From: Tissierellia bacterium
Lineage (GTDB): Bacteria > Bacillota > Clostridia > Tissierellales > Peptoniphilaceae
Direction: 5' to 3'
Assembly (NCBI GenBank): GCA_030535395.1
Contig: JAUNLK010000010.1
Location: forward strand, 1-64,000
DNA: 64,000 nt
Shown here: positions 8,755-17,591 of the stretch, piece by piece
How the letters are laid out: the number at the start of each line of letters is the position of its first letter
Position numbering within the stretch: the first letter of the stretch is position 1
The notes under the pieces: model-generated
What the model saw: the letters and a program-made list of their open reading frames with translations, nothing else
Databases searched by the model: none
What the model was told of the DNA's origin: nothing
Program-made: the position numbers and the translations under genes

Positions 8755-10086
8755 ATGGACGTTCCCGGTGGGCAGCTTTGGCTGGACCTTGCCTTAATTC
8801 TGGTGTTGATTGTGCTCAATGGTTTTTTCTCTCTATCGGAAATGGGGATCTTGCGGGCCTCCTCCGGCAAGCTCAAGGAATTTGCCGAGGAGGGGGACCG
8901 GAGGGCCAAGCAGGCCCTCCGTCTCAGGGAAAACCAGGCCCACTTTCTCTCGGTGATGGAGGTGGGCTCCACCTTGACGGGCTTTTTGGCGGCGGGGGTC
9001 TCCGTTCGCACCCTGGTGAGGCCCCTGGGGATTTTTCTGACGGGAAAGCTCCCCTATCCCTATGAGTTTAGCTTTGCCATCATTGTCCTCCTCTTCAGCC
9101 TCTTGATCCTCCTCTTTGGGGAGCACATTCCCAAGAGGATGGCCCTTCAGCGGGCCCACGAGACGGCCCTCACTCTGGCGGGGCCGGTGACTTTCTTCTC
9201 CAAACTCTTCACCCCCGTGGTGTGGTTTCAGGCCAAGGCCACCAATCTCTTCCTCCTCCTCACGGGGAATTACTCCCGGGATGTGGAAAAGTCCATCTCC
9301 GAGGAGGAGATCCGCACCTATCTCAAGGTGGGCCAGGAGCACGGGGTCATCAATGCCACCGGGGAAGAGATGATGGTCAATATCATGGACTTTGACGACA
9401 AGCTGGCCTATGAGATCATGACCCCTCGGACCAATATCTTCATGCTGGACTACGACGACTTTGGCACCGAGTGGGTGGAGGAGCTCTTAAACAGCGGCTT
9501 CAGCCGGGCCCCGGTGTACCGGGACAGTTTGGACAATGTGGTGGGCACCGTCTACATCAAGGACATCTTTGTGGAGTACTTCAAAAACGACTTTAAATCC
9601 CTGGAGCTGGACAAGGTGATGAAGGAGCCCTACTTTGTCCCCGAGACCAAAAATGTGGACAAGCTCCTCACCGAGCTTCAAACCACCCGTAACTATGTGG
9701 CCATTCTCATTGACGAGTACGGGGGCTTCTCCGGCATGGTGACCATGGAGGACATTGTGGAGGAGATCGTGGGGGAAATCGAGGATGAGTTCGACGAGGA
9801 CGTGGAGCCCATCCGCCAGGTGGGGCCCTACCGCTATATTCTCGACGGCTATATGGAAATTGACGATGTCAACGACCAGCTGAATCTGGACCTCAACAGC
9901 GACAATCACGAGACCATTTCGGGGCTTTTCATTGAGCAGCTGGGCTTCATTCCCGAGGAGGAGGACAAGAAGCGCTACTCCGTCTCCTACAACGATCACA
10001 TCCTCCTCACGGAGCTGGGGGTGAAGGACAATCGCATCACCGGGGTGCAAGTGGACATTGTCCCCGAGGAAAGTGATGAAGAGTAG
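8755..10086 (+). CDS. CNNM/CorC-HlyC family membrane protein (DUF21-CBS-CorC_HlyC)
   Basis: A 443-residue protein with the full hemolysin-C/CorC architecture: an N-terminal DUF21 (CNNM) membrane domain with hydrophobic segments near residues 8-28, 60-85, 100-125 and 135-155; a tandem CBS pair (about 205-330, including M-T-P-R-T-N and the second-CBS V-A-I-L-I-D-E-Y-G-G-F-S-G-M-V-T-M-E-D-I-V-E-E-I block); and a C-terminal CorC_HlyC domain (about 345-430). Relatives are linked to Mg or Co efflux; hemolysis is a historical label. I chose ATG 8755 because GGAGGT sits at 8745-8750; an ATG at 8743 lies over that Shine-Dalgarno. Monocistronic. Confidence 0.92.
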   Translation: MDVPGGQLWLDLALILVLIVLNGFFSLSEMGILRASSGKLKEFAEEGDRRAKQALRLRENQAHFLSVMEVGSTLTGFLAAGVSVRTLVRPLGIFLTGKLPYPYEFSFAIIVLLFSLLILLFGEHIPKRMALQRAHETALTLAGPVTFFSKLFTPVVWFQAKATNLFLLLTGNYSRDVEKSISEEEIRTYLKVGQEHGVINATGEEMMVNIMDFDDKLAYEIMTPRTNIFMLDYDDFGTEWVEELLNSGFSRAPVYRDSLDNVVGTVYIKDIFVEYFKNDFKSLELDKVMKEPYFVPETKNVDKLLTELQTTRNYVAILIDEYGGFSGMVTMEDIVEEIVGEIEDEFDEDVEPIRQVGPYRYILDGYMEIDDVNDQLNLDLNSDNHETISGLFIEQLGFIPEEEDKKRYSVSYNDHILLTELGVKDNRITGVQVDIVPEESDEE

Positions 10087-10087
10087 C

Positions 10088-10116
10088 TTGACCTTTTCCC
10101 CATACTTTCGTACAAT
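10088..10116 (+). promoter_or_regulatory. Promoter of the serS leader
   Basis: TTGACC (10088-10093), 17-base spacer, TACAAT (10111-10116), immediately after the upstream stop codon and just ahead of the T-box leader. Confidence 0.7.
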
Positions 10117-10123
10117 AAAGAAA

Positions 10124-10318
10124 AGAAAATTCACAGACGTTGAAGAGGAATAGTACCCTGGAAAAGCCAATAGAGAGTCTGCGGTGGGTGAAAGCAGATG
10201 GTGGGAACAGGGGAATCCGCCTTGGAGTCAATTGGAATTGAGGGAGCAGTTTTCTGCTAACTTGGGTGGCAACGCGGGCCTGTCTCGTCCCATGGGATGA
10301 GATGGGCCGTTTTTTATT
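10124..10318 (+). promoter_or_regulatory. T-box leader (serine) of serS
   Basis: A tRNA-sensing T-box riboswitch. Stem I features include AGAGAG and GGTGGGTGAAAGC, and the codon TCC at 10216-10218 (after GGGAA) is the likely specifier, which is a serine codon and fits the downstream gene. The T-box sequence GGGTGGCAACGCGGG lies at about 10264-10278 and is followed by a terminator hairpin (GCC-GTCTCGTCCC with GGGATGAGATGGGC) and T-run ending near 10317. Uncharged tRNA-Ser should stabilise the antiterminator and turn on serS. The specifier assignment is by eye; the T-box itself is clear. Confidence 0.93.
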
Positions 10319-10330
10319 TGGGAGGAAAAA

Positions 10331-11620
10331 ATGATTGACATCAGACTCATAAGGGAAAATCCGGAACTGGTAAAGGAAAACATTCGGAAAAAATTTCAAG
10401 ATGAGAAGCTCCCCCTGGTGGACGAGGTTCTCGTTCTCGATGAAGAAAATCGTCGGGCCAAAACCCGTGGAGACGAGCTGAGAAGTGAGAAGAACAAAGT
10501 CTCCAAGGAAATCGGCGCCCTCATGGCCCAGGGCAAGAGGGAAGAGGGGGAGGCCGCCAAGGAGCGGGTGAAGGCCATCAACGATGAGATTGAGGCTTTG
10601 GAAGCCACCGAGGGGGAAAAGAGCGCCCGAATTCGGGAGATCATGCTCACCATTCCCCAAATCATGGACGACTCCGTGCCCATTGGCAAGGATGACAGCG
10701 AAAATGTGGAGCGGGAGCGCTTTGGCGAGCCCATTATTCCCGACTACGAGGTCCCCTATCACGTGGAGATCATGGAGCGCCTTTCCGGGGTGGACATGGA
10801 CAGCGCCCGGGACACCTCCGGCAATGGCTTCTACTATCTGGTGGGGGATGTGGCCCGTCTCCACTCCGCCATTTTGAGCTACGCCCGGGACTTTATGATC
10901 GACAAGGGCTATGTCTATCACATTCCCCCCTATATGATTCGCAGCAATGTGGTCACCGGGGTCATGAGCTTCGATGAAATGGAAAACATGATGTACAAGA
11001 TCGAGGGAGAGGACCTCTATCTCATTGGCACCAGTGAGCACTCCATGATCGGCAAATTCATCGACTCCATTACGGAAGAGGAGCGCCTCCCCTTGAAGCT
11101 CACCAGCTACAGCCCCTGTTTCCGGAAGGAAGTGGGCGCCCACGGCATCGAAGAGCGGGGCCTCTACCGGGTTCACCAATTTGAAAAGCAGGAGATGGTC
11201 ATCATCTGCCGTCCCGAGGAGTCCATGGGCTACTACGACGAGCTGTGGAAGAACACCGTGGAATTTTTCCGGAGTCTGGAAATTCCCGTCCGGACCCTGG
11301 AGTGCTGCAGTGGCGACCTGGCGGATCTCAAGGTGAAGAGTGTGGATGTGGAGGCCTTCAGCCCCCGTCAAAATAAATATTTTGAAGTGGGCAGCTGCTC
11401 CAATTTGGGGGATGCCCAGGCCCGTAGGCTCCAAATTCGGGTCCGCGGTGAGGACGGAAAACTCTATCTTCCCCACACCCTAAACAACACCGTTGTGGCA
11501 CCTCCCCGGATGCTCATCGCTTTCCTGGAGAACCACCTCCAAGAGGACGGCTCCGTCTACATTCCCGAGCCTCTGAGGATGTACATGGGCGGAAAAGCCA
11601 AAATTGAGGTGGCAAAATAA
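10331..11620 (+). CDS. serS: Seryl-tRNA synthetase
   Basis: A 429-residue class II synthetase charging tRNA-Ser. The N-terminal ~110 residues form the long antiparallel coiled coil that grips the tRNA long variable arm (Glu/Lys/Arg-rich heptads), followed by the catalytic core with T-S-E-H, the motif 2 region F-R-K-E-V-G-A-H-G-I-E-E-R-G-L-Y-R-V-H-Q-F, and a motif 3-like R-M-L-I-A-F-L-E-N at the end. Length is typical. The ATG at 10331 has GGGAGG nearby, inside the T-box terminator tail. Expression is controlled by the upstream serine T-box. Confidence 0.98.
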   Translation: MIDIRLIRENPELVKENIRKKFQDEKLPLVDEVLVLDEENRRAKTRGDELRSEKNKVSKEIGALMAQGKREEGEAAKERVKAINDEIEALEATEGEKSARIREIMLTIPQIMDDSVPIGKDDSENVERERFGEPIIPDYEVPYHVEIMERLSGVDMDSARDTSGNGFYYLVGDVARLHSAILSYARDFMIDKGYVYHIPPYMIRSNVVTGVMSFDEMENMMYKIEGEDLYLIGTSEHSMIGKFIDSITEEERLPLKLTSYSPCFRKEVGAHGIEERGLYRVHQFEKQEMVIICRPEESMGYYDELWKNTVEFFRSLEIPVRTLECCSGDLADLKVKSVDVEAFSPRQNKYFEVGSCSNLGDAQARRLQIRVRGEDGKLYLPHTLNNTVVAPPRMLIAFLENHLQEDGSVYIPEPLRMYMGGKAKIEVAK

Positions 11621-11622
11621 TT

Positions 11623-11651
11623 TGACGGGGGAAAATCCCCAGTGATACAAT
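11623..11651 (+). promoter_or_regulatory. Promoter of the Mn riboswitch/P-type ATPase unit
   Basis: TTGACG (11623-11628), 17-base spacer, TACAAT (11646-11651). It begins two bases after the serS stop and precedes the riboswitch. Confidence 0.75.
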
Positions 11652-11659
11652 GGTTCAGT

Positions 11660-11766
11660 ACAAAAGGGAGTAACAACAAAATTTCAGTCGTCAATACGGA
11701 TGCCCCGGCTGAAATGCCATTTTGGCTTGTGAGACTTTTGCCCTAGGGGCAAAAGTCTTTTTTTGT
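11660..11766 (+). promoter_or_regulatory. yybP-ykoY manganese riboswitch
   Basis: The leader carries the conserved yybP-ykoY core: GGGAGTA near the 5' end, GTCGTCAATACGGATGCCCC and CGGCTGAAATGCC in the middle, and GGCTTGTGAGACTT at the 3' end. It runs into a terminator hairpin (11733-11757, GACTTTTGCCC with GGGCAAAAGTC) and a T-run. Members of this family bind Mn(II) and normally relieve termination when Mn is high. The switch controls the following cation ATPase. Confidence 0.93.
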
Positions 11767-11778
11767 GAAGGAGGAATC

Positions 11779-14508
11779 ATGGCCGTACCGGAAAATAAGG
11801 ACTGGTATCAGAAATCCGTGGAAGCCGTGGTCCAGGAGCTGGAGACGGATACCGCTAAGGGCCTCAGCACCCAGGTGGCGGAGGAGCGTCTGTCTCAGTA
11901 TGGACCCAATGAGTTGGCCCACGATGAGAAAAAACCGTTTATCAAGAAAGTCATCGAGCAATTTATGGATCCCATGATCATCATCTTGCTCATTGCAGCC
12001 GCCATCTCCGGCTACGTTGGGGAGCGGCTGGACGCCATTATCATCCTGGCAATTGTGCTCATCAATGCCATTCTCTCCATTGTGCAGGAGGGGAAGGCGG
12101 AGGAGTCCATTGCCGCTTTGAAGAAGATGTCCTCGCCCACCGTCAAGGTCCTCCGAGACGGGAGGAAGAAGGAAATCGACAGTGTGGCCCTGGTCCCCGG
12201 GGACCTGGTGGTCTTGGAAACTGGGGACATTGTCCCGGCGGATTTGCGACTCATTGAGTCCAGCAATCTGAAAATCGACGAGTCCTCCCTCACTGGGGAG
12301 TCCGTGCCCGTGGAAAAGCGCTACGACGCCCAGTACGACCAAGCCGAAGGTATCGGGGACCGGAAAAACTACGGCTACTCCGCCACCATTGTTACTTATG
12401 GTCACGGCAAGGGCATTGTCACCGAGACGGGACAGGAGACGGAGATCGGAAAGATTGCCCAGTCCCTCAGCACCATGGATGAGGAGCAGACCCCCCTCCA
12501 GAAAAAACTGGCGGGCCTCTCCAAAGTCCTGGGGATCATTGTGGTGGTGGTCTGCGCCGTGGTCTTCTTTGTGGGCAAGCTCTACGGCAGAGAGACCCTC
12601 TCCATGTTCCTCACGGCCATTTCCCTGGCAGTGGCGGCCATTCCCGAGGGGCTGCCGGCCATTGTCACCATTGTCCTGTCCATGGGCATGCAGAATATGG
12701 CCAAGCGCAATGCCATTGTAAAGAAGCTCTTGGCGGTGGAAACCCTGGGGACCACCACGTTCATCTGCTCCGACAAAACCGGTACCCTCACCCAAAATGA
12801 GATGACCGTCACCGACATCTACCTCCCCGGGAGGGAACTGAAAGTCTCCGGAACGGGCTACAGTCCCCAGGGGAGTGTCACCCTGGATGGGGCCGATGTG
12901 GGCCCCGAGGATGTCCCCGGCCTGGAGGATCTCCTCCGCATTGCCACTCTGGTCAATGACGCGGAACTCTTGGAGGAAAATGGCAACTACTCCATTATCG
13001 GAGACCCCACCGAGGGGGCCCTGGTGACCATGGCCGCCAAAGAGGCCATTGATCAGGATGGAGCGCAAAAGCAGTATCCCCGCTTGGAGGAGATTCCCTT
13101 TGACAGCGACCGGAAGATGATGACCACCTTCCACGAGGGCATCCACGGGAAGATCACCTCCCTCACCAAGGGGGCACCCGATGTCATCATCTCCCACTGC
13201 TCCAAGGTCCTCATGGACGGGGAGGAAGTGGAATTCACCCCCGAGCTCAAGGAAAAGGTCCTGGCTCAAAACACCGCCTATGCCCAGCAGGCCCTCCGGG
13301 TCTTGGCCTTCAGCTACCGCAGTTTCGATGCCATGCCCCCAGAACTCACCACGGAAACCGTGGAGCGGGAGATGGTCTTTGTGGGCCTCACGGGGATGAT
13401 CGACCCCGCTCGCCCCGAGGTGAAGGATGCCATTGTCCAGTGTCGTCAGGCGGGGATTGTCCCCGTGATGATCACCGGGGACTATTTGGAGACGGCCAAG
13501 GCCATCGCCCTGGATCTGGGAATTCTCCAGGACGGGGAGGACGCCGTCATGGGCTCCTATCTCAACGACAAGAGCCCCGAGGAGATTCAAGAGATCGTCA
13601 AGCACACCCGAGTCTTTGCCCGGGTGAGCCCTGAAAACAAGGTGCAAATTGTCACCGCCCTCAAGGACAATGGGGAAATTGCCGCCATGACCGGGGACGG
13701 GGTCAACGACGCCCCGGCCCTGAAAAAGGCCGACATCGGCATTGCCATGGGAATCACCGGTACGGACGTTGCCAAAAACACGGCGGAAGTCATCCTCACC
13801 GACGACAACTTCGCCACCATTGTGGGGGCCGTGGAAGAGGGACGAATCATCTATGCCAATATCAAGAAATTCGTCACCTTCCTGTTGAGCTGTAATATTG
13901 GGGAAGTGCTCATTGTGCTGCTTTCCATTCTCCTCAATCTGCCCTCTCCCTTCCTGCCCATTCAACTCCTGTGGCTCAATCTCATCACCGACTCCTTCCC
14001 CGCCCTGGCTCTGGGCGTGGAAAAGGGGGAAGAGGAGACCATGATCGAGCCTCCCCGGGATCCCAAGGAACCCATTTTGGACCGGAAGGTCACCATCACC
14101 TTGATTATTCAGTCGGTCTTCATCACCGTGGCCACCCTGGGGGTCTACATCTACGCCCTGAGGACCCACGGGGACACCGGAGAGGGACTCATTTACTCCC
14201 GGACCATGGCCTTCACCACCCTGGTCCTCTCGGAGCTCTTCCGCTCCTTCTCCAGCCGGAGCTTGGACGACACCCTCTGGAAACTGGGCTTCTTCACCAA
14301 TAAGCGCCTCATCCAAGCGGTGCTCTTCAGCATGTTCCTGCTCTTGGTGGTCCTCTATGTGCCCTTCCTGGAAGAACTCTTCCACTTGGTGGATTTGGGC
14401 GTGCAGGACTGGCTCATCGTTTTGGTATCCTCCTTCATCCCCCTGGTGGTGGGAGAGATCCAAAAGGCCATTCGCTTCAAGCAGACCCACCCCACCCAAG
14501 CAAATTAA
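11779..14508 (+). CDS. P2-type cation-transporting ATPase, predicted Mn(II)/Ca(II) exporter
   Basis: A 909-residue P2 (SERCA/PMCA-like) ATPase. Visible are the N-terminal cation ATPase domain, actuator T-G-E-S, TM4 motif P-E-G-L-P, phosphorylation site D-K-T-G-T at Asp332, the K-G-A-P-D nucleotide motif, hinge G-D-G-V-N-D-A-P-A-L, and TM6 L-L-W-L-N-L-I-T-D-S-F-P with Asn, Thr and Asp ligands of the cation site. The C-terminal cation ATPase domain is complete. I chose ATG 11779 because it follows AAGGAGG; upstream codons lie inside the riboswitch terminator. The sequence alone would be called Ca-ATPase, but control by a Mn riboswitch, as for the lactococcal YoaB-type pump, argues for Mn export. 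Monocistronic. Confidence 0.95.
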   Translation: MAVPENKDWYQKSVEAVVQELETDTAKGLSTQVAEERLSQYGPNELAHDEKKPFIKKVIEQFMDPMIIILLIAAAISGYVGERLDAIIILAIVLINAILSIVQEGKAEESIAALKKMSSPTVKVLRDGRKKEIDSVALVPGDLVVLETGDIVPADLRLIESSNLKIDESSLTGESVPVEKRYDAQYDQAEGIGDRKNYGYSATIVTYGHGKGIVTETGQETEIGKIAQSLSTMDEEQTPLQKKLAGLSKVLGIIVVVVCAVVFFVGKLYGRETLSMFLTAISLAVAAIPEGLPAIVTIVLSMGMQNMAKRNAIVKKLLAVETLGTTTFICSDKTGTLTQNEMTVTDIYLPGRELKVSGTGYSPQGSVTLDGADVGPEDVPGLEDLLRIATLVNDAELLEENGNYSIIGDPTEGALVTMAAKEAIDQDGAQKQYPRLEEIPFDSDRKMMTTFHEGIHGKITSLTKGAPDVIISHCSKVLMDGEEVEFTPELKEKVLAQNTAYAQQALRVLAFSYRSFDAMPPELTTETVEREMVFVGLTGMIDPARPEVKDAIVQCRQAGIVPVMITGDYLETAKAIALDLGILQDGEDAVMGSYLNDKSPEEIQEIVKHTRVFARVSPENKVQIVTALKDNGEIAAMTGDGVNDAPALKKADIGIAMGITGTDVAKNTAEVILTDDNFATIVGAVEEGRIIYANIKKFVTFLLSCNIGEVLIVLLSILLNLPSPFLPIQLLWLNLITDSFPALALGVEKGEEETMIEPPRDPKEPILDRKVTITLIIQSVFITVATLGVYIYALRTHGDTGEGLIYSRTMAFTTLVLSELFRSFSSRSLDDTLWKLGFFTNKRLIQAVLFSMFLLLVVLYVPFLEELFHLVDLGVQDWLIVLVSSFIPLVVGEIQKAIRFKQTHPTQAN

Positions 14509-14525
14509 AAAATACTGTGAACGAC

Positions 14526-14573
14526 AAAGACCCCCAAAATCTGGCCCTGAAATCCAGCTTTTGGGGGTCTTTA
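14526..14573 (+). terminator. Terminator after the P2 ATPase gene
   Basis: Hairpin with arms AAAGACCCCCAAAA and TTTTGGGGGTCTTT and an inner CTGG/CCAG stem, ending in TTTA. Confidence 0.85.
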
Positions 14574-14678
14574 TGGTATTGGCAGTTTGTGCCGGGGAGG
14601 GGAAGCGCCAAATCCCCACCATTGTTCTTGCACAGAGATTGTAAATTTAAGAGAATAGAGGAAGAAAGGGAGGTTGCC

Positions 14679-15641
14679 ATGAAAGTTTTTAATGGTCACT
14701 CGGATATTTTTCTCAAAGTCCACGAGGATCGACTCCTGGGACGGGGGGACAGTCTGGAGGAGTTTCGGGAGGACTTTAAAGAGGGCGAGGTGGATGCTGC
14801 CGTCCTGGTCCTCTACACCGATGAGCATGCGGAGGATCCCCGGGACTACCTCCGGGAGATGGGAAAGACCGTGGCCCGCTCCCTCGGGGAGAATGCACAC
14901 TGGATCACCCATGTGAAAAGCCGGGAGGACCTTTCGGCGGAGGGACCCAAGATTTTGGTGGGCATGGAGGGCATGCGGGGCCTTTCCGGGGCCGAGGAGC
15001 TCTATCAGTGGAAGGAGGAGCTCCATTTGGCCCACGGGAGCCTCACCTGGAATGAGAAAAATATCTTCGCCGCAGGGGCCGCAGTCCCCGACCGGGAGGG
15101 GGGCCTCACCCCCGAGGGGCGCCGGGCCCTGGCCACTATGGAGGAGCTGGGGATTGTGGTGGATGTGAGCCACCTCAACGACCGGAGCACCGGCGAGGTC
15201 CTCCGCTCCGTCCACGGCCCCGTCATTGCCTCCCACTCCAATCCCCGGGCCCTCCGGGAGGTGGCGAGGAATCTCCCGGATGACCTTCTAAAGGCCGTGG
15301 CGGACACCGGCGGCGTGGTGGGCCTCAATTCCATTGGCAGCTTTTTGGGAGAGAGTGAAGGGGAGCGGAGCCTGGAGGGCTTTTTCCGCCATTTGGACTA
15401 CACCGTCAATCTTTTGGGGGTGGACCATGTGGGCCTGGGCTTCGACTTCACCGCCTTTTTGGAGGAGTACCGGGGCATCCTCCCCGGGGAGAAGGGCTTT
15501 CCCTCGGCTGTAGACCTCTACCGGGAGTCCCAGATTCCCCGGCTTTTGGAGGGAATGAGGGCCATGGGCTTTTACGAGGGGGAGATGGAGAAAATTGCCC
15601 ACGGGAATTTTTACCGCCTCTTCTCCTCGGTCCTCCGGTAG
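14679..15641 (+). CDS. Membrane dipeptidase (peptidase M19)
   Basis: A 320-residue zinc dipeptidase of the renal dipeptidase family. Metal-site residues are recognisable: H-x-D in the N-terminal N-G-H-S-D-I, Glu in V-G-M-E-G, His in D-V-S-H-L-N and His in A-S-H-S-N, then the late G-L-G-F-D-F block. The first motif has Asn where most members have Asp before G-H, outside the metal ligands. It may cut short dipeptides, including D-amino-acid ones, for amino-acid use. ATG 14679 is chosen for its GGGAGG Shine-Dalgarno; no signal peptide. Its 3' end overlaps the 3' end of the convergent helicase gene by 31 bases. Confidence 0.9.
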   Translation: MKVFNGHSDIFLKVHEDRLLGRGDSLEEFREDFKEGEVDAAVLVLYTDEHAEDPRDYLREMGKTVARSLGENAHWITHVKSREDLSAEGPKILVGMEGMRGLSGAEELYQWKEELHLAHGSLTWNEKNIFAAGAAVPDREGGLTPEGRRALATMEELGIVVDVSHLNDRSTGEVLRSVHGPVIASHSNPRALREVARNLPDDLLKAVADTGGVVGLNSIGSFLGESEGERSLEGFFRHLDYTVNLLGVDHVGLGFDFTAFLEEYRGILPGEKGFPSAVDLYRESQIPRLLEGMRAMGFYEGEMEKIAHGNFYRLFSSVLR

Positions 15642-17491
15642 ATTTTCTTCTGAAAGTAGTGGTCCTTGGTGGCGGTGAAATAGGGGCTGGGGGCCACGGG
15701 GCCGCCGTTAATGGCCCTGGGGGCGATGAAGATGAGCTCATTTTTCGCCCGAGTCATGGCCACATAGAAGAGCCGCCGCTCGTCCTCCTCCCTCATCTTC
15801 TCCTCCTGAGGGGAGAGATTCCCCCCGGAGGGGGAGGGGATGATGTCCCCGGTGACATCCACCAAGATCACCCGGTCAAACTCCAGGCCCTTGCTGCCGT
15901 GGAAGGTGGAGAGGATCACCGGGGCCCCGGGATCTCCCCCCTGGCGGAGGAGGTGCTCCAGGGCCTTTAAGCGGCCCAAAAAGAGCTCGGGATCTTTGGT
16001 GGACTTGGCAATGCGCTTGTAGTAGTAGAGGATCCTAAGGGTGGCCGTCTCAGAGGAGCCAAAGGTCTTGGCGTGGTTTTCGATATAGCGCCTGTAGTCC
16101 AGGTCCTCTTCAATGGTGGGGATGACCTTGGCAAAGGGGAGCTCCCTGAGATAGTGGAGGGTGTTTTGAATCCTCCGGAGATTTTTCTTTTGGTAGTCGG
16201 GGACGGGCCCCTTGGAGAGCTCCTCCAGCACCTGACCCGTGGCCGGGGAGGCCATGAGTTTTTCAATCTGCTCCCTGGAGACGAAGGTCTGAATCTTGTA
16301 GTAGATCTGCCGGAAGAGCTCCCGGTCGTAGGGGTTCTGGGCAAATTCATAGATGGCCCTTAAGTCCTTGAGGGCCCAGTGGTGGGTGAGGCTCAGTTTG
16401 GCATCCCGGAGGGTGAAGGGGATGTCCTTGGCCTCAAAGAGATCCACCAGGCCCAGGGCCGAAATGTGATTGCGATAGAGGATGGCCGTTTCCCTGCCGT
16501 CCTTTACCAATTCCTCCACCAGTCGGTACTGGCCCTCCAACTCCCGGGGCTGAATCCACTTAATGGGGAGGCTCTCTCTGCGGGTGGGAACCATCTTTTT
16601 CTGGAATCGATGCTCATTGGCCGAGATAAAGGCATTGCTAAGGCGTATAATGGTGGGTGTGGAGCGAAAGCTCCGGCTCAGAATGTACTTTTTCAGCTGG
16701 GGATACTGCTCCTCCAGGGCGAAGAGGAGGCTGGGATCGGCCCCCCGAAAGCGGTAGATGCTCTGGTCGTCGTCGGCCACCACCATGAGATTGTCTTTGG
16801 GATGGGCCACCCGGCGAATGATGTCCATCTGCACCAGGGAGGTGTCCTGGCCCTCATCCAGCTGAATGTAGTCGTAGGTGTTGGAGACGGCCCTCAGGAG
16901 TTTTTTTTCCTCTAGGAGGAGCTTCCGGGCCATGAGGAGCATGTCGTCGAAGTCCATATAGCGGTGTTTTTCCTTGTAGGCCTCATAGTCCCGGTAGATG
17001 GGCAGAAAGAGCCGGGTGGTGCACTCCCGCCCCTGGGCAAAGGACTCCGGGTCCAGGAGGCGGTTTTTCACCAGGCCCATTTCCCGGAGGAGGCCGTCCA
17101 GCTGCTCCTCCTGGGGCTGGCTCTTGTAGTGGTGGGCGTAGATCTCCTTTAAGATCCGGTACTTGCTCACTTTTCCCCCCTCAATGAGGCTGTAGGGGAT
17201 CCCCGTCATCCGCTGGTGATTTCTCACAATGGAGTAGCAAAAGCCGTGGATGGTGCCAAAGGAGGGGAGGCCCTCCCGGGGGTGCCGCTGCTCATAGCGG
17301 GCCCTCATGTCCACGGCGGCCGCCTTGGAAAAGGTGATATTGAGGATCCTCTTGGGATCCACTCCCTCCTCAATGAGGCTGTGATTGCGCTCCAAGAGGA
17401 GGGTGGTCTTGCCACTTCCCGGCACTGCCAGTACCAGGGCGGGGCCCTCTCTGTGGTCCCGGGCCCTCATTTGTTCTTCCGTTAATTTCAC
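15611..17491 (-). CDS. UvrD/PcrA-like superfamily 1 DNA helicase
   Basis: A 626-residue SF1A helicase. Motifs in order: Q-like L-T-x-E-Q near the start, Walker A V-P-G-S-G-K-T-T, motif II L-D-E-G-Q-D (usually DEAQD), motif III D-D-Q-S-I-Y-R-F-R-G-A, motif IV S-R-S-F-R-S-T, motif V S-T-F-H-G-S-K-G-L-E-F-D, and motif VI Y-V-A-M-T-R-A-K. It is shorter than PcrA/UvrD (about 720) and lacks their long C-terminal tail, so it is a UvrD paralogue, not the housekeeping enzyme. I place the start at GTG 17491 because GGAGGT lies five bases upstream; further upstream codons have no Shine-Dalgarno. Convergent with the dipeptidase gene. Confidence 0.9.
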   Translation of the reverse strand: MKLTEEQMRARDHREGPALVLAVPGSGKTTLLLERNHSLIEEGVDPKRILNITFSKAAAVDMRARYEQRHPREGLPSFGTIHGFCYSIVRNHQRMTGIPYSLIEGGKVSKYRILKEIYAHHYKSQPQEEQLDGLLREMGLVKNRLLDPESFAQGRECTTRLFLPIYRDYEAYKEKHRYMDFDDMLLMARKLLLEEKKLLRAVSNTYDYIQLDEGQDTSLVQMDIIRRVAHPKDNLMVVADDDQSIYRFRGADPSLLFALEEQYPQLKKYILSRSFRSTPTIIRLSNAFISANEHRFQKKMVPTRRESLPIKWIQPRELEGQYRLVEELVKDGRETAILYRNHISALGLVDLFEAKDIPFTLRDAKLSLTHHWALKDLRAIYEFAQNPYDRELFRQIYYKIQTFVSREQIEKLMASPATGQVLEELSKGPVPDYQKKNLRRIQNTLHYLRELPFAKVIPTIEEDLDYRRYIENHAKTFGSSETATLRILYYYKRIAKSTKDPELFLGRLKALEHLLRQGGDPGAPVILSTFHGSKGLEFDRVILVDVTGDIIPSPSGGNLSPQEEKMREEDERRLFYVAMTRAKNELIFIAPRAINGGPVAPSPYFTATKDHYFQKKIYRRTEEKRR

Positions 17492-17536
17492 ATTCCACCT
17501 CCACGGTGAGTATATCAAAAACAATTTGTAATGGTC

Positions 17537-17564
17537 TTGTCAAAGTCTCCAGAACCGTTATAAT
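17537..17564 (+). promoter_or_regulatory. Promoter of the PAP2/nitroreductase pair
   Basis: TTGTCA (17537-17542), 16-base spacer, TATAAT (17559-17564), followed by the PAP2 gene. Confidence 0.7.
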
Positions 17565-17591
17565 AAAATCAGAGCCCATAGGATGGTGAGC

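Noticed and set aside
11743-14622. A 959-codon open frame on the minus strand opposite the P2 ATPase gene, and similar long antisense frames opposite rpoC, rpoB, ileS and others
   Set aside because: They mirror the codon bias of the true genes, give low-complexity His/Gly/Leu-rich products with no recognisable domain, and lack Shine-Dalgarno sites; the forward genes are unmistakable.
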